From contig CM049306.1 of the NCBI GenBank assembly GCA_026874595.1, positions 101,569,142-101,633,141 on the forward strand: a stretch of DNA of 64,000 bases, in the 5' to 3' direction. A program made the translations under genes and the position numbers. A model generated the notes under the pieces. The model did no database searches. It saw only the letters and a program-made list of their open reading frames with translations, and was not told the DNA's origin. Positions 50,401-63,455 of the stretch are shown here, in pieces. Origin of the DNA: Sipunculus nudus. Lineage: Eukaryota; Annelida; Sipuncula; Golfingiida; Sipunculidae. Each line of letters opens with the position of its first letter. Positions within the stretch are counted from its first letter, which is position 1.

Positions 50401-53130
50401 TTAGAAGCAGAAGCTGACCTTACGGGACTCCATGCAGAGGGCCCGTATCCCATTTTCAGCCACCGCAACCTTTTTTTTCATTGTATCAGACAAAAATTAT
50501 CATTATCAGTGGTCACCTGTATTTAAGTATATAGATTTATTTATCAGTTTTATATCATTGAATGACTTGCACAACTCTTAACTATAACTCTACACCTGTA
50601 CATGTCACTGATTTCTAACTGATAATCTAAATATATTGATAATTTATTGACAAGAATGCTTTCATTTTCAAGATAATCCTAAGCTGCTTATGGCCAGATA
50701 TTGATGATCCACATTATGACATTCTGCTTGCTTTCGATACAGAGTAAAATCTGATTCCCAGTAATCAGTGTCATTTCTGTTTCTGCAGTAAGGATTATCA
50801 GCTTAAGGTTAAAGTTTCTTTTATCACCATTTAAGTGTCATTTTAATATCCCAGATTACTGTCAAAGCCAAATATACTGGAGTATGACAGATCCAGGGCC
50901 TTACAGGTAGATATATGATACTTCATTCTTTGGGTTGCAGGCGCTTTTGAATCAAACAGAAACCATAGAATAAAGGAATAATCTAATCATAGGTATGCTG
51001 TTTCAAGGCATGTTAGTTTGCGCTCATGAACTAAAGAGAGCTGGACAATAAATGTGTACTGTATGCTGCTCAGGCATTTAGGTTTGTATTCATGTAACAT
51101 AAGCCAAGCCAACCTGTATTAATCAGTTTATTATAAACCCAGCAGGGGTGAAGTTTATTGAATGGCTGTGTTATACTTGCTGTTCTGTGTATAGTGTGCC
51201 ATCATACCAAGCAAAGTAGACTTTATTATTTACCACTGTGAGCTATTTATGGTTGGCGGTAGTGTAACTATTAATGATGAGGTTGCCTTCCAGAGGTCAT
51301 ATAATATTAACAGTGCAACACTTCAATATTCACAGGCCAGCTTTTCTGGTAGTACTTAGCTATAGGTGTTTACTTCATAAAATCATCTTACACTGTCTAA
51401 AGTGCATCGACTTCAGTGTGTATGATCACCAAAGGCTTGAAAGAGAATGTCAACGAAAACCCATCATGGGTACTTGTCACTAAATCAACCACTTGTACGC
51501 TGCCGTTTGTGCCACCTGGACCCAGTTAATGGCTCTTGATAAGGATTACATTTCCTCTGAGACGGGGACAAACATTACTGCTGCACCTTCCAGAATGGCC
51601 GCTGTGCTGTTGTTTGTCCTTATATAGATCCTTGGTTCATAAAAAAACTCAAGAGCTGGTGGGTTAACTAGTTTGTTGATTCTGCGCTGAACAAGCATGA
51701 CTGCTACCGTGTTTCTAGGTGAGTTCACTACTGTTTGTAGTAGCTCCATACAACAAGGTTAAAGTCAATATTTTCACTCCCTGATCAATTATCAGTGAAC
51801 TATACTGGCTAAACTATGATCTTGAATAAATCTGTCTTTTTTGCCCTTGCCACATTTTATGAATTCTGCAAAACATTGTTCTTTTAATAGTATGTTGATA
51901 TTTGAAACTGAACAGTAGTATATGTACAGTGTGGGGACATCCCCATCCCCACATTCGTATCAATATAACTGATGATGAAGCAATCTTATATTAATTATAA
52001 GTAAAAATCAATTTTAAATTATAAAGAAACATGGTACAGAAAAAAAAAAGTTTTTAGATAGGGTCGCATTGTTTGATATTAGCCCATCAAAAAGTGGTTT
52101 GCTGTAAATGTTTACTTAAAATTGTGTACAATTAAAAATTTTAAATTTTCAAAAATGTTAAAATTTCTTATGAAAATGAATACATACACCATACACATAT
52201 ATACCATTAGAAAGAGCTCTGTACCAGGTTTTAAAATGATATATATACTTTATGGGGTCTAATGTGCATTTGAAACAGCCTTTTGATTGATTTTAAATAT
52301 AGGGGATTTTGCCAGGGATGCTACCTTAAGTACAACTTTTACCAGCCAATCAGAGAAGCTGAATGCTCACATATCTGACAAGGTTACATACAAAAAAATA
52401 TTTTATACACATGTATGTTTCAATTGATAATCTAACCCAGTGTATTCCACCCAGTTTAAATGTCCATAGCAAATTCCATACAGGCCAACATGGTTAATAA
52501 CTGTTAACACACTTGTACTGAAAATACAAGAACTTGGCCTAGAAAGTCCTGTTAATTTTCAGCATTGGTGAATAAACAATAGCATTACATGGTAATGAAT
52601 ATATTCATGTGGAGCCATCATTCTGCTAATAATAATTATATAACAATAATTGAAACATGTCTGAATTTTTATTTTTCCCAAGACACCGTCCTATGGAACA
52701 CTTTGTACTAACATGCTGTAAACATTTTCTGATGGAATCAAATGCTTCAGTTAACTCCCCTGGTGAACATTAGCCACAGCAGGCAGTTGCACTGTTGGGA
52801 AATCAAGGAGGTATTGGGGTACAAGGAATAGTTCTGTTACTGTAACCACTTGCCAATGTTTTGCATTGATACAGTTAGCCTAGTTGCCATTGGAGAACTG
52901 AGTCGCTAAGGAGGCAGGCATGTGTACATCATGTTTACTAGATTTTTTAATGAGGAGGATGCACAAGTGTTCTTTTGTGATCAGACATGGGTTCAAGAAA
53001 ATGCAGTTGTACAGGATTTCACTGGAAATTGATAGGTAATGCTTATTTTGTATCAGATTTGTTGTTTTTTTTCCAATATACTGAGTATATAATGTGTGTG
53101 TCAATACATACCAGGGTGGGGAACTCTAAT
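47403..53130 (+). other. Intron 1, first part
   Basis: No further exon that fits phase 0 at both ends was found. The 122-codon frame at 47801-48169 and others lack splice support. An unmasked stretch near 49560-49620 has 'gataccaccaggtggcag' palindromic sequence. Otherwise no feature. Confidence 0.45.
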
Positions 53131-53359
53131 TTAGTGGGTAAAACTCAGAATAAATTTTAGTTTAGACCTATGAAAAGCTGGAAGCTATAAAAACTTAGAG
53201 AATAGTTATATTGCTTTTCCAAATTTAAATTACATTGAATTTTTAATTATTTGTTTTACCTGATGCATCATGTTTACATGTCTATTAAGCATGGGGTTTT
53301 AAGCCCTCAGCCTGCACAGGCTGATGGGATATTATGTCATCACCCAAGCCATTGTCCAG

Positions 53360-53800
53360 TGTCCGTTAACTTTTACCTTGTGAGTGGGATATCTCGAAAA
53401 GAATTAACCGCCCAAATTTTATTTCTTCAGTGCAGATGTATATTAATCAAAATCTTGGTCACCTTGGCATATTTTTCAAAGTTACAGAAAACTTTCAAAG
53501 ACTTAGAAGCTTATTTCTCAGGAACCACTTGGTTGGATTGTTATAAAAATGTGGTCATTGGCCCTGATGATCTGTATCTGCTGCATGAGTTTGGGGGCGC
53601 CACCTACAATTTCTGATTAATAAAGAATTTTTATTGGCTTTTTCAATTTTGGTCTTGTGTGCGGGATATCTCAAAAAGTATAAAACACAGGAACTTAATT
53701 TCTTCAGTGCAGATGCATATCAACTAAATCTTGGTCAGGTTCGTTCATGGGTGTCTTTGAATTACTTTTCAAGGTCAAAGAGCTAATTATAGAAAAAAAA
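53360..53800 (+). repeat. Dispersed repeat, two diverged copies before the minisatellite
   Basis: 'gggatatctc(g/a)aaaag', 'tttcttcagtgcagatg' and 'aatcttggtca' occur at about 53387-53460 and again at 53659-53740, a 270-base period. Between them is GGGGGCGCCACC (53592), a variant of the palindrome of families A-C. The only ATG of the long plus-strand frame (53747) lies in this repeat. Confidence 0.6.
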
Positions 53801-53801
53801 C

Positions 53802-56800
53802 ATACAGACCCTTGGAGAAGTGACATTGCAGACCATCAGAGAAGTGGCCTTACAGGTCCTCAGACAAATGACCTTACAGATCCTCAGAGAAGTGACCTTA
53901 CAGATCCTCATACAAGTGACCTTATAGATCATCAGATAAGTGGCCATACAGACCTTCAGAGAAGTGCCCTTACAAATTCTCAGGCAAGTGCCCTTACAGA
54001 TCCTCGGGCAAATGACCTTATAGACCCTCAGAGAATTGACTGTAATACAGGTCCTCAGGCAAATGACCATACAGACCCTCAGAGAATTGACTGTAATACA
54101 GGTCCTCAGGCAAATGACCATACAGACCCTCAGAGAATTGATTGTAATACAGACCCTCAGACAAATGACCATACAGACCCTCAGAGAAGTGACTGTAATA
54201 CAGACCCTCAGACAAATGACCATACAGACCCTCAGAGAAGTGACTGTAATACAGACCCTCAGACAAATGACCTTACAGACCCTCAGACAAGTGACTGTAA
54301 TACAGGTCCTCAGGCAAATGACCATGCAGACCCTCAGAGAATTGACTGTAATACAGGTCCTCAGGCAAATGACCATACAGACCCTCAGAGAAGTGACTGT
54401 AAAACAGACCCTCAGACAAATGACCTTATAGATCCTCAGACAAGTGACCTTACAGATCCTCAGGCAAATGACCATACAGACCCTCAGAGAATTGACTGTA
54501 ATACAGGTCCTCAGGCAAATGACCATACAGACCCTCAGAGAATTGACTGTAATACAGGTCCTCAGGCAAATGACTATACAGACCCTCAGAGAATTGATTG
54601 TAATACAGACCCTCAGACAAATGACCATACAGACCCTCAGAGAAGTGACTGTAATACAGACCCTCAGACAAATGACCTTATAGATCCTCAGACAAGTGAC
54701 CTTACAGATCCTCAGGCAAATGACCTTACAGACCCTCAGAGAAGTGACTGTAATACAGGTCCTCAGGCAAATGACCATACAGACCCTCAGAGAAGTGACT
54801 GTAAAACAGACCCTCAGACAAATGACCTTATAGATCCTCAGACAAGTGACCTTACAGATCCTCAGGCAAATGACCATACAGACCCTCAGAGAATTGACTG
54901 TAATACAGGTCCTCAGGCAAATGACCATACAGACCCTCAGAGAATTGACTGTAATACAGGTCCTCAGGCAAATGACTATACAGACCCTCAGAGAATTGAT
55001 TGTAATACAGACCCTCAGACAAATGACCATACAGACCCTCAGAGAAGTGACTGTAATACAGACCCTCAGACAAATGACCTTATAGATCCTCAGACAAGTG
55101 ACCTTACAGATCCTCAGGCAAATGACCTTACAGACCCTCAGAGAAGTGACTGTAATACAGGTCCTCAGGCAAATGACCATACAGACCCTCAGAGAAGTGA
55201 CTGTAAAACAGACCCTCAGACAAATGACCTTATAGATCCTCAGACAAGTGACCTTACAGATCCTCAGGCAAATGACCATACAGACCCTCAGAGAATTGAC
55301 TGTAATACAGGTCCTCAGGCAAATGACCATACAGACCCTCAGAGAATTGACTGTAATACAGGTCCTCAGGCAAATGACCATACAGACCCTCAGAGAAGTG
55401 ACTGTAAAACAGACCCTCAGACAAATGACCTTATAGATCCTCAGACAAGTGACCTTACAGATCCTCAGGCAAATGACCATACAGACCCTCAGAGAATTGA
55501 CTGTAATACAGGTCCTCAGGCAAATGACCATACAGACCCTCAGAGAATTGACTGTAATACAGGTCCTCAGGCAAATGACCATACAGACCCTCAGAGAAGT
55601 GACTGTAAAACAGACCCTCAGACAAATGACCTTATAGATCCTCAGACAAGTGACCTTACAGATCCTCAGGCAAATGACCATACAGACCCTCAGAGAATTG
55701 ACTGTAATACAGGTCCTCAGGCAAATGACCATACAGACCCTCAGAGAATTGACTGTAATACAGGTCCTCAGGCAAATGACCATACAGACCCTCAGAGAAG
55801 TGACTGTAAAACAGACCCTCAGACAAATGACCTTATAGATCCTCAGACAAGTGACCTTACAGATCCTCAGGCAAATGACCATACAGACCCTCAGAGAATT
55901 GACTGTAATACAGGTCCTCAGGCAAATGACCATACAGACCCTCAGAGAATTGACTGTAATACAGGTCCTCAGGCAAATGACTATACAGACCCTCAGAGAA
56001 TTGATTGTAATACAGACCCTCAGACAAATGACAATACAGACCCTCAGAGAATTGACTGTAATACAGGTCCTCAGGCAAATGACCATACAGACCCTCAGAG
56101 AAGTGACTGTAAAACAGACCCTCAGACAAATGACCTTATAGATCCTCAGACAAGTGACCTTACAGATCCTCAGGCAAATGACCATACAGACCCTCAGAGA
56201 ATTGACTGTAATACAGGTCCTCAGGCAAATGACCATACAGACCCTCAGAGAATTGACTGTAATACAGGTCCTCAGGCAAATGACCATACAGACCCTCAGA
56301 GAATTGATTGTAATACAGACCCTCAGACAAATGACCATACAGACCCTCAGAGAAGTGACTGTAATACAGACCCTCAGACAAATGACCATACAGACCCTCA
56401 GAGAAGTGACTGTAATACAGACCCTCAGACAAATGACCTTATAGATCCTCAGACAAGTGACCTTACAGATCCTCAGGCAAATGACCATACAGACCCTCAG
56501 AGAAGTGACTGTAATACAGGTCCTCAGGCAAATGACCATACAGACCCTCAGAGAAGTGACTGTAATACAGGTCCTCAGGCAAATGACCATACAGACCCTC
56601 AGAGAAGTGACTGTAATACAGGTCCTCAGGCAAATGACCATACAGACCCTCAGAGAAGTGACTGTAAAACAGACCCTCAGACAAATGACCTTATAGATCC
56701 TCAGACAAGTGACCTTACAGATCCTCAGGCAAATGACCATACAGACCCTCAGAGAATTGACTGTAATACAGGTCCTCAGGCAAATGACCATACAGACCCT

Positions 56801-57325
56801 CAGATAATTGACTGTAATACAGGTCCTCAGGCAAATGACCATACAGACCCTCAGAGAATTGATTGTAATACAGACCCTCAGACAAATGACCATACAGACC
56901 CTCAGAGAAGTGACTGTAATACAGACCCTCAGACAAATGACCATACAGACCCTCAGAGAAGTGACTGTAATACAGACCCTCAGACAAATGACCTTACAGA
57001 CCCTCAGACAAGTGACTGTAATACAGGTCCTCAGGCAAATGACCATACAGACCCTCAGAGAATTGACTGTAATACAGGTCCTCAGGCAAATGACCATACA
57101 GACCCTCAGAGAATTGATTGTAATACAGACCCTCAGACAAATGACCATACAGACCCTCAGAGAAGTGACTGTAATACAGACCCTCAGACAAATGACCATA
57201 CAGACCCTCAGAGAAGTGACTGTAATACAGACCCTCAGACAAATGACCTTATAGATCCTCAGACAAGTGACCATACAGATCCTCAGTCGAATGACCTTAC
57301 AGATCCTCACACAAGTGATAAGTGA
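53802..57325. repeat. 3.5-kb minisatellite with 24/27-bp monomers and 201-bp higher-order unit
   Basis: Monomers of 24 bases (GACCCTCAGACAAATGACCT type) and 27 bases (with an added TGTAAT or TGTAAA) alternate. Eight monomers (5x24 + 3x27) make a 201-base higher-order unit, repeated head to tail at 55248, 55449, 55650 and 55851; earlier blocks repeat at 402 bases (54444, 54846, 55248). Because every length is a multiple of three and no unit has a stop, a plus frame of 1192 codons (53747-57325) and a minus frame of 1175 codons (57310-53783) are both open. I treat this as an intronic satellite, not a gene: the ATG is in a dispersed repeat and no splice signal joins it to the host gene. Confidence 0.85.
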
Positions 57326-59920
57326 CCCTTAGATAATGACCAGATAAACGCTGTATTAATGTAAGACCAAGAGGACTCCGAATGGACTGAAATCCTTCAG
57401 AGATGATAGCTATTGTGACAGTAGCATCATTCATGGTTCCGATCATCAGAAATGCCTCAGTAATTTAACTCTAACAGTTACCATAGAGATAGGTATATGT
57501 TACCTCAGTCATCATCAGGTGTGTGATTTGACAACTAGAAAGTAAAGCTGAAAATATACTTTAATTATAAGTATAATTAATATTTAATGAAAGTCTCAGT
57601 CTTAATATAAAAATTTCAGATAAAATCTTACATGTAACCATTGTTAACAAGTATGACCAAAGTTGTGTCATGTGTACTCACTTGCCTGTAAATGCCATTC
57701 AGTGAAGTTTTTTGCAAAGATATAAATCCATTGCTGACCTTGTAGGTAATACACCCAAGATTATATGAACTCAAAAGAAAGGCTCTGTATGTACAATACT
57801 AATTAAAATTTATGAATGTTTGATGTATAACATAAAACATTGTTAATTCTGTTCCACAATTGGCTTGTACTCACCTTATACTGCTATAATACAGTAGTTT
57901 CTTGACTTGCCATATTTATCATGCATGTGGACATGCCATGCTGAAATCTGCAGTGCCTTTTTTATTTGGAATCTCACTGTTTAGGATGTCTTTATGGTAA
58001 ACTGCAACTTCCTTGATAAACCAATAGAAATCTTAATTACTTTCTGTATCAGCCATATATTTTATATACATTGTGTCTCCCTATGAAGTCCACTTTGACT
58101 AGGCGCAGCTGAATGTCGTTAAGAACCGATTAATGCCAGGTTACTAGGAAAGCGATTACACAAAACACTGAGACCTGGCCCTCGGGGGAGCTTCTATAAA
58201 CAATGATGTATAAAATTAGAAGCCCAAGAATCTCATTACAAGCTCACTTGGCACCGGAACACAAGTGCCTCGATTACATAATCCTCTACTAATCTAAGAA
58301 TAGGCAAATTGCTCTATTGGCCGAGTAGCTGAGTCAGCCAACTCCAGGTTTGTAGGATTACTAAAGAATATTGGAGGTGGCTGTGGTTAGCTCGGTAAGA
58401 ACTTTCTCTCATGTATAAAAATTTTGTTTTTTACTTTTAAAAATATATGTCAGCCTTTTACCTATTTCACAAGTTGATATAAATTCATTTTTATTTGATG
58501 AGCATATAATATGACATTTACCAAGAAATGTGAAGACTAAATCAGGCACACCCTTTTTAAACTCATGCACCAGCCTAATTAATTCACTGGTAACTATTGC
58601 TGTGTCATCTATCTGCTGATTATTTGGGGTATTGTATTTGTATCCAGTCATATGAAATATTTGAAAAACTTTTTTCTAAAACCATTGCATATTAAAACTG
58701 AAAAGATTAAGTTTTGCCATTCTTTGTAAATTACAAACAGAATATGGATGGAGGGAACGTTTGGACTCGGAGGGGGCACAAAAATATATATGTAGTTCTT
58801 ACTCTGATACTGTTATCAGGCAAGAGGTACTTTAAATATAGATGCTGCCCAAAAATACTGTATTACACTATTCTGCAGTGTCTTGGATATCCTTCTTGCT
58901 TAAATTACATTTTTATTTTGAAAGGTAAGATAGCATAAAGCTGTCAGGAGTCCAGAGAATATTCCGACCAGTTCATCATAAATAGGGATGGTTTGGTTGT
59001 GAGCTGGTAGTGAGGATTTCTTGTATTGAGTGAAGATTTGCTTGGAAATTCTGTCACTTTTGTAACTTTTTCACAGTTTCCAAGGCAAAAAACTGGTAAA
59101 AAATATGTGAGACTGTCGTAATCAGGGTTTAAATTAAATTTAATTTAATGACAGGTATGCTTTCTAGAAGCTTCCAATTACTCTTGTATTGAAAGCAGTT
59201 CATAGCTAAGAACTGTTGACATATTGTTTTTAGGAGAGCATTGTAATTTATATGCTTTTCTTTTTCAAATTTGAAAGAAGATTTTATCTCTTTCATGATT
59301 GCTGTGCTACCACTGTTGGGTCAAACACAGATAAAAACTCTGAGTGAAGCATAATGAAGAATCAAGGGGTGACACAGTTTGGTTAAAAAATAAAGCTAAC
59401 CATATAATATAGGCTTGTACCAGGATTATGTTCAAGTATACTGCATTACTCTTAACACCCTATTTACCTACTAATCATTTAAGTATATTTATTATAGAGC
59501 TGTCAAATAAGATAATACTCTTCAGTCTTCATTCCTTTGTTGGCCTGAAGGGAGGTATCCCTGTATAAATAACATGTCTGCCATATTGTTGGTATATCTT
59601 AACCCTGCGATTACACAATAGTAAAGTGGAGCTATGTGAAATATGAGATAATCAATCATAAATCATCTGATAGCTGTAACAGATCAAGTGTACAGTTGCT
59701 GTTGGTCTGTGTGCATTATCATGAGTTCCTCCAGTACATATCATCCTGATCACGCCATAGACTGCACCAGCTATAACAAGAACCCTACTGTACTGTATTT
59801 GAATCAGGTGAAATTTCCATCTTTTGGACTGTCATTCTCTTTAACATGTATTATCTAAAAAAATTTAAGCAGCAAATGCTTATTTAGTTCCTGAGACAAT
59901 GCATACTAAAGAGAATGTAG
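57326..59920 (+). other. Intron 1, continued
   Basis: No supported exon or recognised repeat. AT-rich, with short frames of up to 80 codons on either strand. Confidence 0.45.
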
Positions 59921-60583
59921 TACTGAATGTAGGTATTTATTGGTGGTTTTATATATTATATACCAATAATTAGTCTATTGACTTTTTTTGAAGAACTGTT
60001 TTTTTACCAGAAATACAATGGAACCTTCTTATTACGGGCACTGATGGAAATGGATATTTTGCAAGTAATAGAGAAGTACCCCAAGTACTGAATGTAGGTA
60101 TTTACTGTTGGTTATATATATTATATACCAATAATTAGCCTATTGACTTTTTTTGAAGAACTAATTTTTTTACCAGAAATAGAGTGGAACCTCCTTATTA
60201 CGGGCACTGATGGAAATGTATATTTTGCAAGTAATAGAGAAGTGCCCCAAGTACTGAATGTAGGTATTTACTGGTGGTTATATATATTATATACCAATAA
60301 TTAGCCTATTGATTTTTTTTGAAGAACTGATTTTTTTACCAGAAATAGAGTGGAACCTTCTTATTACGGGCACTGATGGAAATGGATATTTTTCAAGAAA
60401 TAGAGAAGTGCCCCAAGTACTGAATGTAGGTATTTACTGGTGGTATATAATATATTATATACTAATAATAAGTCTATTGACTTTTTTTAAAGAACTGATT
60501 TTTTACCAGAATTACAGTGGCACCTCCTAATCAGGGGCACTGATGGAAATGGATATTTTGCAAGTAATAGAGAAGTGCCCCAG
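59921..60583 (+). repeat. 166-bp tandem repeat, four copies, with cryptic exon
   Basis: Units start near 59921, 60086, 60252 and 60418 ('tactgaatgtaggtattta'). Each has a T-rich tract, ACCAG, about 74 bases ('...gggcactgatggaaatgg...gaagtgcccca') and then G+GTA. In units 1-3 the junction reads CCCCAA-GTACTG. In unit 4 it reads CCCCAG-GTAAGG, a good donor at 60583. The 74-base cassette would shift the reading frame of the host gene, so normal use is unlikely. Confidence 0.8.
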
Positions 60584-60964
60584 GTAAGGGAAATAATGAA
60601 TTTTTGGACCAACTGACTTGCAAAACTGCATTCTACTTGTAAAAACTAAAATTCAAGTAGGGTATGTAATTAAAGAAAACAGAAAACAGATCTTTTTGTA
60701 ATAGACTTAATTGAAAGCAGTTGGAAAGCAGTTCTACTGAGTTTGAATTTGGTCATCATTATAAGGTGGTACATTAAGCAATTTTTTAATGAACCTTTCA
60801 GTGAATTCAAAGACCTGCTCATAAGATTTGCTCAAACACGTCTGATGTCAGCTTAAGTTTAGCTAATCAACTTCAATTGAGCCACCTGGCGGACTGACGG
60901 GACTGTCCAAGGCACTACAGAGAAACTAAATAAAATCTAAGTAAAACTAACGTAAAAAAATAAA

Positions 60965-61205
60965 TTATATTTCTTTTAAATTGATTGTACAGCTAGTTGT
61001 AATAACTAATACAAGGCACTCTCCAAGGCTCTGATGATGGCGTTCGGTAGTCTGCTGAGGTGGAGGAAACTGATGACCCGGAGTAAACCACCAACCTTGG
61101 ATGGGCCAATACAACCCACTGGTGGCAACTCCTGGGTTCAAACCAGGGTCGCTAGAGGAGAGACCTGAGCGTTTTACCCCTAGACTGTCCAGGCCCCTGA
61201 AACAA
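60965..61205 (-). repeat. tRNA-derived SINE, minus strand
   Basis: On the minus strand: A-box-like TCTAGGGGTAAAACGC (rc of 61170-61184 region), B box GGTTTGAACCC (rc of 61134-61144), then a body that ends with 'TAGTTGTAATAACTAATAC..' complement and the same 3' part as 1325-1545. Inserted in intron 1 opposite to the host gene. Confidence 0.65.
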
Positions 61206-62159
61206 ACTACAGAGAGGGCAGTATGCCAATAATTAATGTTCACATCAAGTAACCCAGGAGCTCACCCCAGGACACCTTCCACAGTTAAGGGAAGCAGCTA
61301 CAAATGTTTGATGGCCACCAACACTGCACTAGCTTCAAAAGGTTGATCAGCTGGCCACTAAAGCACATTTGTTACATCATTGTGATGCTGGTGAAGTTTA
61401 CCATCTGTACAGTCAAGCTAGTGCACTTACTTGTGATCTGCCGGGAAAATTGTGCCTTCAAATATAAAATGCTGCATAATGAACGTGTTAGTTGTTCAGT
61501 ATAGTTACATATAGCAAGGTTTGTGCAAATATATATTTTAGAGCAGCATCATGATACTTTGTGCTGAGGATTTTATTTTATTATAAGTTACAATTTTATA
61601 ATGTTTTAGAATGTGATACTCATTTCAGTTAGTCCAAATGTAAGACAAGTGATTTATTAATACATGTAGTGAAATATATTGGATATTTATACTAGATATA
61701 TCAGTGAGACATGTCAGGATGTCAAAAATTTGTTAAATTGGGGAAAAGTATGTGGAGGAGGACAAGTGGAGGTTGTGGTGAAGGATGGGCAATAGGGAGG
61801 GCTGTGTCAGGATGGTTAACTATGTAAATATTGACATACAGTAAAACTTATTAGATATGATATCAGTTGAGAGTAAGTTCTAGGTATACAATTTTCAGGG
61901 CTCTGGGCCACCAAAGTTCAAATTATGTACATCTTAAAGAATAAATTTAGCTCAGTTATTGGGTTTTAAGCACAACTTGAACATATTAGAATCAGATATA
62001 AAAAGAGTTTTGGTTTTTTTACCTATGTGTATGTCAAGTCAAGCCTGAAAGATATATAATGGAACATAACATTCACTTTGTTTAGTCGTGAGCATTATTG
62101 AATTTCTACAAACAGATTGTAGAGCAGTTTTGAAATGGTCATTGTCATATAAACACAGC

Positions 62160-62553
62160 CTTTTTACAGATTAACCTTGCTGGCCTTCAGTATTACAGTC
62201 AATCATAAAATGGTCGTTCTCAGATAATTATGGCTTTATTACAGATAGAACATGCTGGCCTTCGATCAGTATCACAGTCAATTATAAAATGGTCATTTTC
62301 AGATAATTATGGCTTTTCTACAGATAGAACGTGCTGGCCTTCAGTATCTCAGTCAATTATATAATGGTCAATTTACAGATAATTATGGCATTTATTACAG
62401 ATTGAACGTGCTCACCATCATAATTGCAGTAAACATAAAATGGTTGTTCTCAGATAAATATGGCTTTTTTACAGATTGAAAGTGCTGGCCTTCATGAGTA
62501 TCACAGTCAATTATAGAATGGTTGTTCTCAGATAAATATGGCTTTTTTCACAG
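62160..62553 (+). repeat. ~77-bp tandem array duplicating the exon-2 splice acceptor
   Basis: Six units, spacing 75, 79, 77, 74 and 79 bases. Each has 'cagataa(t/a)tatggc', a T-rich tract, an (T)ACAG acceptor and the first 20-30 bases of exon 2 (ATTGAACGTGCTGGCC type). Acceptors end at 62169, 62244, 62323, 62400, 62474 and 62553. Only the last leads into the full exon; units 1, 4 and 5 soon hit an in-frame stop. Confidence 0.9.
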
Positions 62554-62652
62554 ATTGAACGTGCTGGCCTTCAGTATCGCAGTCAAGTATTTGGTCGTCT
62601 CAGTCCAGTCAACAGAAGCAAGAAAAGTAAAACAAAACCTGGTAAAGAACAG
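62554..62652 (+). CDS. Unknown coiled-coil-like protein, exon 2
   Basis: Acceptor TTTTTTCACAG before ATT, donor CAG|GTAAGG after; 99 bases, 33 codons, phase 0 at both ends. That matches exon 1 (phase-0 end), and the join reads on as a charged helix (…EKQRRH then IERAGLQYRSQ). The last third is basic (NRSKKSKTKPGK). Being three-divisible, it could be skipped without a frameshift. It is preceded by five decoy copies of its own 5' edge. No family recognised. Confidence 0.75.
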
Positions 62653-63455
62653 GTAAGGATAAGTCTTTGGTCATTTAATAACAGTATGTAAATATTAAAT
62701 TTAGTAGTATGAAGTTGCTTGAGGGAGCATGAATTGAAATAATGTTGAATCTGAGAAATTCTGTTTCAACAAACAAATCCAAAATCAGTGTTTAATCGTT
62801 ATTAAATCAAATTAGCTCTGGTGGTAGTACCTTTGTTGCCTTATGTGTAGCTATTACCCAGTTACTAAGATATAACTGAAGCCAGCTGAGGGACTTTAGT
62901 GAGGAGAAACCTGGTCAGAATTCAGTCATGGCTGTACATCAAAGCCCTGAACTTGCCATCATTTTTCTAGAGTCATTTTCAGGACTTGTTCTCTTTATTT
63001 ACTCTGACAGAAAAGTTTCATATGCAGTGGTTATATTTTTCTACTTTAATGCTCAGTCCGGTATGCCAGACTCATAAATCCAGGATTGCAATACTTTAGG
63101 TATAATATAGTCTCTCTCTCCCTCTCTCTCTCTCTCACACACACAAACGCACAAAAACTATGCCATCCTCTTTCAGTGGCCCCATTAAAGGATATGCCAG
63201 GCTTTACTATTACATGAAACAATTTTTAACATACCATGCTCATTCCATCTTCTTTGCATGTGGACACATCTGTTTCTCTGTAACCCACAATTTTGTTTAA
63301 TTAAAACTAACCAAAAGATTGGAGGATCATCCACAGGGTCTTTTTATTCATTTTACTATGACAGAAGCAGAAAACTTCCATTCTACTTATATTTGAAACT
63401 GGTGTTTGCTGATTTTTAGCTGCCTTAGTTATATCTTTCCCTTGAGTCCCATTAG
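62653..63455 (+). other. Intron 2
   Basis: Bounded by GTAAGG and a CCCATTAG acceptor. Contains a (CT)n/(CA)n microsatellite at 63108-63146. Confidence 0.65.

Noticed and set aside
53783-57310. 1175-codon minus frame as a Cys-rich membrane protein
   Set aside because: It is a mirror of the same satellite; hydrophobicity follows from the complement of the acidic frame.
53747-57325. 1192-codon plus frame as a real repeat protein
   Set aside because: The start lies in a dispersed repeat, there is no splice link, the opposite strand is equally open, and codon lengths explain the openness.
60510-60583. Constitutive exon between exons 1 and 2
   Set aside because: 74 bases would break the reading frame between two phase-0 exons, and three sister copies lack a good donor.
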